Shown here: positions 56,272 through 64,000 of the stretch, one piece after another
Position numbering within the stretch: position 1 is the stretch's first letter
Layout: every line of letters starts with the position of its first letter
Assembly (NCBI GenBank): GCA_019915015.1
Contig: JAHBBC010000004.1
Coordinates: forward strand, 62,001-126,000
Length of the DNA stretch: 64,000 nucleotides
Source of the DNA: Auriscalpium vulgare
Lineage: Eukaryota; Basidiomycota; Agaricomycetes; Russulales; Auriscalpiaceae
Direction: 5' to 3'
Position numbers and translations under genes: made by a program
Notes under the pieces: model-generated
Told to the model about the DNA's origin: nothing
Seen by the model: only the letters and a program-made list of their open reading frames with translations
The model's database searches: none

Positions 56272-57784
56272 TGGAATCAGCTTTGCCCCTCAGCGCAGTG
56301 CTCCAGAAGCTCACCTCGGATGCACCGAGCATCGTCGGGCAGCGGTACATGTCCGGTACGTGTCGTACGCTTACATCGACCACCTATGTGCATACTCATA
56401 TGCATTTCTTTACTAGCTGTGGGGCTAGCGATTCTGTTCTATGACCACGCATGGACGTTCCCCGCGGAGGTCAAGTACATATGGACGCGCCCCGTCACGT
56501 TCTCGAAAGTCTTCTTCGTCGTCGCGCGGTATAGCATCGCGTTCGGTCACATTTTAGTGGCGTACGGTATGCTTGTTCTTTTCTTTCGCGTTTGCGCTCG
56601 TGCTCACCCTCAGAATGTCACGACGAGCCCTCACCGGGTTTGCGTCTGTGACCACGTCCGATGAGGTGAGCGCGTCGATACCTCATGCACCTGACGTACA
56701 GCTGAAGCTTAGATAGTTGTAAGCTGCCGCTTCTACGATATCAACGAGCCTCTGACTCGTCGTCAGCTGCAAAGCCTGGGTCGTCACGGTATCCGTCATG
56801 GCGCTGTCAGGGATGCTACTCTCGGATCGTACGCCCATCTTTATCAAGCTCAGCGCACGGATGCTCATGAGACGCGCGCGCCGCAGTTCTCCTGATCGTC
56901 CGTGTGTATACGCTTTGGGATCACCGCCCTACCATCCTCAAAACGCTCATCGCCGCCTACATACTCATGACATTGACGACGATTGGAATTACCGCCGTGT
57001 CCTTGAAGGATGCCGCGCGTTCGTAATTTCTCCCACTATTAATCTCTTCTCACTCACACCGTCCGCTCTATAGGATGGGCATTCTTCGAGCACGAGATAT
57101 TCAACATGTGTCTCTTGACGAAGAAGCCTCGGCTATGGGCAGGAATATGGATTTCCCAGGTCATTTCTTACGTTCGGTCGGATAGGAAGCTCGCTGACAA
57201 CATTTCAGGTCGCCTTTCACGTCTTCGTCATCCTGTTGACGCTTCTCAACGCTGCGGACCGTCCGCGTCGCGTCGACACAATGCTTGTCATGGAATTTCG
57301 CAGAGACGGGGGTTTGTTCTACGCCGTACGTTCCGGAGCGACATTTCTGCGCTGCCCAGCCTGATCGAGAACGTCCTGCAGGTGATGCTCTGTGAGTCTC
57401 CCTGCGCGCGGCGCGTTCGTCGCTCAACAGACTTTGCAGTCCTGCGGTTTACCAATCTGATATTGGGCATCGTCCCCGGTGTGAGTGCTCGCGCGTTTGC
57501 TATTTGCCCAGCCACTTGCCCAAAATGCTGACGGTCTCTCCTTGGAACGCCGCCGACAGGACACGTTGTTTCTCATAACCATCTGGTGAGTGTGGACGCC
57601 TGCATTGCCCTCTCTTCCCGCATCGACCCCGTGCAGGTGTGTCTGGTCGATGGCAACAATCACGATCACGCGGCTGGTCCTCCGAGTTGAAGCCATGATC
57701 AAGAAGGTGCAGATGGTGCCGGTGAGATCATATCGCAGAGATTCAATTCAGTCAGGATCTATGGAGCTTCAAGATGTCCTGTAG
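56272..57784 (+). CDS. DUF6533 multi-TM membrane protein B
   Basis: Start at 56272 (MESALPLSAVLQKLTSDAPS). The DUF6533 core is GLAILFYDHAWTFPAEVKYI with WTRPVTFSKVFFVVARYSIA. Exon 3 (56628-56665) encodes LTGFASVTTSDE after a good acceptor. Then CKAWVVTVSVMALSGMLLSD, LLIVRVYTLWDHRPTILKTL, AFFEHEIFNMCLLTKKPRLW, VAFHVFVILLTLLNAADRPR, FRRDGGLFYA, VLRFTNLILGIVPG, DTLFLITIW and TITRLVLRVEAMIKKVQMV to TAG at 57782. It is a clear paralogue of the 49.3 kb gene with the same exon plan and both appear intact. As in A, the exact splice before CKAW is unresolved. Confidence 0.82.
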
Positions 57785-57872
57785 TATGTATTGTATCAAT
57801 ATGTCGGTCCGCGTATTATGCTATGTATGTCGTGTCCGTGGACTACCGGAGCAACGGGCCTAGACGATCTCC

Positions 57873-58060
57873 ATCACGGGGACTTGGTCCAATTGGACAA
57901 AAAGGGCAGCATCACGGTTATCCTGAAGGTGCTGGGAACTGCATCGGAGTCTTTATTTATAGCGTCACGGGGACTTGGGTTGGAAAAAGAGGGCAGCGCG
58001 GTTATCGTTGAAGGCGCTGGGAGCTGCGTCGAAGTCTTGCTTTATCGTATAGCGCCAAGG
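57873..58060. repeat. 92-bp tandem duplication downstream of DUF6533 B
   Basis: tcacggggacttgg... begins at 57873 and again at 57965, about two copies with several mismatches (aaaaagggcagc / aaaagagggcagc; gctgggaactgc / gctgggagctgc). The opening word cacggggactt also starts the duplicated segments at 50.9 and 55.08 kb. Confidence 0.75.
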
Positions 58061-58452
58061 GCCAGGAGCACCGATCCGATCATCGCAGGACGCGTCCCCC
58101 GCGCAACTTCGCTGATTCCTCGGCAATGCGCACTCTGTGCGTGCTCTGGATGTGTCGATACGTGGTGGGGGTGTCGTGTGGGCCTGTCAATGAAGGCGCC
58201 GGGTGATGCGCAACAGCGGACGGTTGGGAGGAGCTGAGAATCGAGGTACACGGCGTCTCGGAGGGGCGTATGTACGAAAATAGGTCAAGCGAGAGGCGAA
58301 GGCGCGTAGAACGAAATGTCTACCTTCCTCGTTATGGCTTCTTTATTAAATGCAAAGATTTACGGGCAGTAGAATAACATTGGTGTTAAAATACTCAACG
58401 GTCGCTCTGGTGACTAGTAGAAGACATAGACAAAATCCAGGAGACGACACAC

Positions 58453-60246
58453 TTAAACCACAGCGGTGCCCTCTCGGCGCACCAAGTACATTCTCACAGC
58501 GATGAACAACACCGCAGAGAGCGTGCACGTCGCCTGTCATCGACGATCAGCTCATGATGTGGATATAAACACTCTGACCAACGTACAGCACTGAATGTGA
58601 TGGCGTGGTCCCAGGGGAACGTGTTTCCGAGGAGCTTGCCGTCGATCGGTGTGCCAGTCAACGCTGTGAACGACGCAAGCATGGAGGCAAAGCCGATTCG
58701 GATCCTAGCAATTGCGGTCGCTGTCAATATCACATTCCTCACGAGTCTTAGACGATATGCCGCACCCGTAGTCTCGCTCATTCTTGCTGAAGTTGCTGAC
58801 GGCCGGAGAGAGTAGAGAGATCCCTGATTTATCCAGTGTGGCAGTCAGTACGGAGCATTTGACAGGAAGGCTGAACCACGTACATGCGCCGGCAAAAAAC
58901 CCGTAGAGCAGCGAAAAAACGACAATCGCAGCCACCGACTTCAGGCCGAAGAACGCCCAAAGGAGAATAGCGCACGCGGTGCTCGACGCGGTGAGCATGT
59001 TCACCGCGCCATATTTTTCGGCGAGCAGGTTTGGGATGATGCGTCCCAGAAAGCCCGCGCCGTTCATGATGGTCAGCTACGGCTCAATAATGAGTCGCAC
59101 GGAAACGGCAACAGCGTAGGAAAAACGCACAGTATAGAATGCAAAATTTGGGTCCATTCCGTGGAGGATCGTGTATAGCTGCAGATAGAAGTCTACAGAT
59201 GAAGGTGAATGTGTGCCTCCCGAAGGAGCCGATGAACATACACGGGAAGAATATACCGAGATCCATCAAGAGACCCCTACAAGCGGCACATCAGTTAGAT
59301 GCCTGTAAAGAGACAAAGCGGCGCGCACCCTATGATAATGCCCATATACGGAACGTCGGTGAAAAGCTCCTTCATTTTGGTAGCTTCTTGGTCCTTCGTT
59401 GTCGAACGACGTCGGGAGGAGGACATAAGGATGTTGGCGACAAAAAGCATCCCAAGGACAACGAATGCAGACGCGCGGACGCTTTTCTCGTACGAGACAC
59501 CGTGGCGAAGCAGCTGGTTGAGCATAATGGGGAAGAACGTCCCACCGACGGGGACGCCTGCAAACCGGTGTCTTAATGCAGTGCGAAAACGATAGTACAT
59601 AATGCTACTCACCGCTGGAGACGATGCCCATGACAAGTGTCCGCCGCGGCCAGTGTTCAGCCTGCACGGCCAGCGAAGGGATGTACACCATGCCTCCGCC
59701 GATCCCCATTGCAATGCCCTGCGACAAGAAAATCTGGTAGTACTTCCTCGGGTCCGCAAGCGAGACCATGAAAAGCCTAACCACATCTCAGCCTAGCCTC
59801 GACTCGATAACGAGCGATCGGCACTCACGCGGCAGTAAACAAGACCGAGCCGGCACCGACAACGAGACGGAAGTGGCCCATGTCGTAGAGCTTGCCTGCG
59901 GGGCCCCCGGTGGCGATGATAAGGAAGAGCTGCGTCGAGCCGATCCAGCTCACGCGCATCGCCGACGCGGCGTGCTCGCGCGTGAACAGGTCCTGGTAGA
60001 TGCCAAACGCGTACGTGTAGCCAAACGTCGCGGCGACCGCGAGCCAGCTGCGACGCGGTCAGCGCGTGTAAGAAATTGGACGTGGAAATCCGCGCACGCG
60101 CCGCCGAGGGTCATCCACGCGCGGGAGCCGCCACCTGGTATGACCCGCTCCTTGCTGGACTCGGAGCTTGTGATGGCGGACTCCTCGGAGCCTTTCCCGG
60201 AGTATGTCTTCTGGAGCGCGTCCGTCTCGACAGTGGGCGAGGCCAT
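58453..60246 (-). CDS. MFS transporter, monocarboxylate (MCT) type
   Basis: ATG at 60246 starts a soluble N-terminus (MASPTVETDALQKTYSGKGS). Then SRAWMTLGGA, an intron, GYTYAFGIYQDLFTREHAAS, RISWIGSTQLFLIIATGGPA with GKLYDMGHFRLVVGAGSVLF, YYQIFLSQGIAMGIGGGMVY with IPSLAVQAEHWPRRTLVMG, VPVGGTFFPIMLNQLL, MDLGIFFP, LYTILHGMDPNFAFYT, NGAGFLGRIIPNLLAEKYG, VVFSLLYGFFAGACTWFSLP, ALTGTPIDGKLLGNTF and a last exon ending VRMYLVRREGTAVV at 58453. The motifs and order match fungal monocarboxylate-porter-like MFS proteins of 12 helices in a cell membrane. The substrate is unknown. It appears intact. Confidence 0.9.
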
Positions 60247-61099
60247 GAATCAGACGAGGAAAGCGGGGGCGAAAGGCGTGGATTCCTGAGACGCCGCGGC
60301 GTACGAGCTGAGAGCATATAACCCGTAACCCGGCAGTTCGATGCGTTCTACTGGCGCGCATGATAGACAGCGTTGACATGGCTTTCTCCATCTAAGGCGA
60401 GGACTGTGTCAGCGGATGAGCACATGCACCCGATCGCGATGCATCGGCGTATGTGCGGAGAGGCTAGAGATACCGAGAAGGACATACAGGTGATCGGTCC
60501 TTGCCTGTGAAGTCCAAGAGTTCTCCGACGGGCCTGAAGTTGCACGAACATTGTCGTTGCTGGCAAGGTTTGCGCCCTGGTTGCCGGAGTGGGTTATGGA
60601 TGCCGGACGACCTAGCGCATGGACTTGCAGACGCTCGCGAACCATCCGGGTCGACGTTAGAACACCATACATCGTGGGTAACATCGTGGGTACAGCAAAG
60701 GGGTGTCCACGAGACGGTATGATGGATGATGGGCGGAGGCGACGAGGCGCTCAAGCGCCGCATGCCCGGGAACAACCGCGTCTACCGTCGAGCGCTCCGC
60801 CTGTGCGATAGCAGCCATCATGTTCTCATTCCATAGAATACTACATTCACATCATCGAGCATCTGGAGTAACAAAGAAGGAATCCGGCTCTCCCACTCGT
60901 AATTAATTGCACTTACATTGCAGCGGATAAGGTTTCCGTGCCGCCCTGCTCCCCATTAATGCTCACATTCACACAAGCCATTGGGACCGCGCCACCAAAC
61001 GACAGATCTCTCACGAGCGTGCCATCATCACGGTGCGTCACGCTCAGCTGCTCGATACGCACCCTGTCGTCAGTGATCTGGTATGGCCTAGGCGGATAA
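60247..61099. other. No gene seen; trace of the 50.9/55.1 kb duplicated segment
   Basis: Holds the MFS promoter. Words such as gcagacgctcgcgaacca near 60632 match the duplicated segment near 51585, suggesting a third decayed copy. No exon is supported. Confidence 0.35.
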
Positions 61100-62610
61100 T
61101 CAGCATCAGGACGTGCTATGCGCGGAGGAATAGCGGTGATGGGATTTTAATGAATACGCACGAGAGCGCGTGGAGCGGCCGATAATTGCTCAGAACGCGG
61201 TACATCCTCGTCGCGCCTATTGATATTGCCACGACTAGAAAAGAGGCCGTCTGTTAAAAGGACCGCTTCAGAGTTAGCATGACAACTTGAACTTACGAGT
61301 GACAATTTCGAACATCTGGAGGCCATCGCGTGAGCTGAACGTCACGTCGCACGGAGACAGAGCGCACCAAATTCCAGGCGTCTTTTCCAGCGGATAGAAG
61401 TCAATTCAAGGGCGGACAAGCGCGCCGTGATACACGTACCGTTTAAATTCAACCGTATGAGCACCTAATATCAATGTCTACGTGGGTGAAAACTAATGAT
61501 CGCGATGAGGGGTAACGTACAAGAGCTGGCACCTCCGCAACGACCGCAAGCGCAAGCCACGCCAATCCTTTTTTTCGGTCAGCCAGAAAGCGCATGACAG
61601 TGTCCGGAGGGATGCACCTGCTGGTAAAGCACGCGCCATAGTCCGCTTATTCCCGAGCTGTGCTGGCGTTTGACGATGCGAGCGAGCATCACAATGAGAA
61701 GAAACATGTCGGATACTGCGATGCCCGCGATGCTGGGCGAGGCACTCTTGGTATCGACCGGGAGGCATTCTTTCACGGCGGGCTGGTAGGTCGAGCGCAC
61801 CTGACGAGAGGTCAGACTCGGTCGCATGGATCTTGAAACGCGCACTCACAATGACGAGATCTGCAAAGGGTCAGTACAGATATTCAGTTAACAGGTGGGG
61901 GCGTCACGGGAGTATGCTTTGCGTACACCATATGTTGAGCCCGATACTCATAAGCCATACAAGAGATGATATTGCCACAATTAACACGTCCCAGTTCCAA
62001 ATGGCGACACTTCGTACGCGAAAGCTGAATCAGGGTCTCGTTGTCAAGCCCGCGCAAGCACTCACATGCGCAGCAACATGAGAAGAGATGCGAGTCCTAA
62101 AGCCAGATAGGAAAATACCTGCAAAGATCAGTCAGACTTGGCTCGCGAGCAACGCAATTCGGCAAAACGACGCACATAGACGGCTGTATCCCAGGCCTGT
62201 CTGACTGTAAGATGATGCGGTGCAATACGAGCAACGAGGCGACGCACTCTGCAATCTGTCAGCCCCGTAAAATCCTTCTGGACGACTAGGATCGCAAGGA
62301 CCATGACCGTGGAGAGGCGACACCCAAGGTAGACCCAGATCGTCCACCGCTACGCGCACTTCCCACGGAACACGTTGATCTCATAGTCGCATGTCTTGAA
62401 AATCTCCCATCTATCATATAGGCATGGTTGTCAGCGGTAATAGATGGGCGGGAGGATGGAGCACGCACAAAACGAGGCCTGCCAGGACATGGAGGAGCTT
62501 TAGGAAAGCTTCTGGTGCGTGTCAGGCTCGTGGCCCGTAAGCACGATTTTATCGAGGAGAAACGAACCGTCGGTCTTCGCGATTACCAAGGGATCCCGCC
62601 AGCCCGTCAT
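61100..62610 (-). pseudogene. Multi-TM family, copy 6 (in-frame stop)
   Basis: Start at 62610 (MTGWRDPLVIAKTD), then EAFLKLLHVLAGL; WEIFKTCDYEINVFRGKCA followed by TAG at 62350-62352 and RWTIWVYLGCRLSTVMVLAI; VFSYLALGLASLLMLLRM; VAIWNWDVLIVAISSLVWLM; SIAGIAVSDMFLLIVMLARI with GLWRVLYQQ; GLAWLALAVVAEVPAL; VLIRLNLN; and AISIGATRMYRVLSNYRP. All exons are recognisable, but the stop replaces the Tyr of the RPYRW motif. The 3' end is approximate. Confidence 0.72.
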
Positions 62611-64000
62611 TGAGTATCACCAAGGAGAGACAATGAGATGGACAAGAATAATGCCAAAAAAGAGAGAGGGTAGAGGCTGATCTGGAAGGGCGTCGCCGCG
62701 GAGTGCAGGGCATAAATACTATGACGGGACTTGTCGTTGGTGGCCGGTGACTCGTATCCTATGCGGACGGCCGGTCTCATGTAAGAAACATATACGCCTT
62801 CAGTGAGTCATTGCGTACATACCGCGCGTTTGTCTCATCGGCATCCAATCAGTGGCTGACTGGAGATGTTCTGATTCTGCAGTGCCTGGACGCGCCGGGC
62901 GCTGTTCCGAAAGAACGCGGCCAGGGGTGGAAATGGGCGAAGTCCAAGGCGACCCGTACATAGTACGTCGTTTGCTGCGCGAGATGGGCGGGACGTACTG
63001 TACAGGAAGCTCAGACACAAACACGCCCTGAACGTTGATGATGTGGAACTGCGCATGCACGCGGCCTTCGCTCACCGCGGCGCTTGGACCCTGATCGCAG
63101 CCGCTCATCCCTCGCCATTTGGTGACCGTCTTCCGCTGCACAGCGTCGTAAAGGGCAGCACAGATGAGCATTGCGAGGAATGGGGAGGTCCCATTGGCGC
63201 GGTTACGCAGCGTGCGCTGGATGTGCAGGACGGCCCAGCTGCGGACCCTGGACACTGCTGGTTCCCGGGGGTCGTCATTTGCGTCATCGCTTCTCCCTTC
63301 AACGGATTCGAGCCTCCCGTCTACTATCTCTTCAGCTTCCTCTGCCTGCGCTCTCAGATGCAATTGCCAACCCTACTATTGCGCCTCTGTGCATACACGC
63401 GCCTCTTCGAGAGCTCAAGAGTCCGGATGTAGCAGTGCTGGAGGCGCCACGTCATTAATCTCGTATTCATGGCTAGTTGTTCGTGTGCTCAGCCCGCCGC
63501 GACACTGGCTGAGATCAACGTCTGCCGCTCTCGATTGAACGTCCGATCTGGCGATGCCGCGCTTGTATCTCAGCCTCATTCCGCAGCCGGTGTTCTGAAA
63601 GCCGCAACGTGCTCGCGGACTCGTGGATCAACTTGGACGTCCGCTTGCGCTTGACAGTCTTCCAAGTCAAGATCTGGGATCCGTGGTGCGTGCCAGCATC
63701 CTGTGGTTGTCATCTGTGTTCAAGCCGACCTGCGTCCCAGGTATTGGAGCGCTACAGCCCCAGCTGTCGACGGCTGCAAAGCTTCCCTCGTCGCGACACC
63801 GTCAGCAAAATGCCCTGCCCAAATTCATCTGGATGCGGGAGCTGAGGAGACGGAGATCAGAGAACCGGTACGCTGCTGCCTTCTACTCTTGAGCGTAGTT
63901 TTCCTTAATAAATTCGTTCAGCTGTCGCGGACAATGTGGTTTGCTGGCGGTGTAGCGACGTGTGCTAGGAGCTGTGGGCAACCGCGCTTATAGGTGGATT
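62611..64000. other. Right end, no supported gene
   Basis: Minus frame 63363-62800 and several plus frames after 63.0 kb show no known domain and no splice model I can defend. A gene continuing beyond the window cannot be excluded. Confidence 0.3.

Noticed and set aside
22356..62610. A biosynthetic gene cluster of UbiA, P450, MFS and acyltransferase
   Set aside because: The P450s are remnants, the carnitine acyltransferase is primary metabolism, and no core synthase is present; spacing is also too loose.
62800..63363. 187-residue minus-strand open frame as a gene
   Set aside because: No recognisable family or exon context; could be part of a gene but cannot be supported.
1..64000. CRISPR arrays, bacterial operons or Shine-Dalgarno sites
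   Set aside because: The intron structure and gene families are clearly eukaryotic; the short tandem arrays lack a repeat-spacer pattern.

Overview
The window looks like a piece of a basidiomycete (Agaricomycetes, probably a wood-decay polypore type) genome. The evidence is compact intron-rich genes with mostly 45-70 bp GT-AG introns, paired DUF6533 membrane proteins, F-box and BTB proteins of the kind expanded in mushrooms, a fungal TET/JBP-type 2OG dioxygenase, a JmjC protein, and many decaying cytochrome P450 copies. I built the gene models by hand from splice signals, reading frame and remembered family motifs; no search or alignment program was run.

Left part (1-16 kb): accessory-looking DNA. 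A truncated gene at the left edge belongs to a small unrecognised family that recurs as a tandem pair at 11.6-13.4 kb. A TET/JBP-like dioxygenase gene (1.3-3.3 kb, one apparent frameshift) runs into a 44-bp tandem repeat. It is followed by a non-coding mobile-element nest: a complete miniature LTR element with a 5-bp target duplication, two copies of a foldback hairpin, and two tandem tRNA-headed SINEs. Then comes a plus-strand cluster: a JmjC protein with an extra N-terminal region, several small unrecognised genes and a BTB protein.

Middle part (16-45 kb): a 291-bp GC-rich minisatellite lies beside a phospholipase C gene fragment. Next are a small coiled-coil repeat gene, a SINE-like tail joined exactly to a truncated F-box copy, an intact multi-TM gene and a complete carnitine O-acyltransferase gene. 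From about 26.8 to 44.4 kb there are repeated P450 remnants and multi-TM genes. About 3.3 kb of this (28.2-31.5 kb) reappears in inverted orientation at 41.0-44.4 kb. The DNA between the arms holds the full-length F-box gene and an intact nine-exon UbiA prenyltransferase gene.

Right part (44.5-64 kb): a secreted repeat protein with dibasic sites (kexin-processed peptide candidate), two intact DUF6533 paralogues with the same exon plan, another multi-TM gene, another P450 remnant, an MFS monocarboxylate-type transporter and a multi-TM pseudogene with an in-frame stop.

The recognisable metabolic genes (carnitine acyltransferase, UbiA, MFS, P450 remnants) do not form a convincing single pathway. 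The most unusual association is TET/JBP-like dioxygenase, JmjC protein and an uncharacterised tandem family around a nest of small mobile elements. Any functional link among them is inference.
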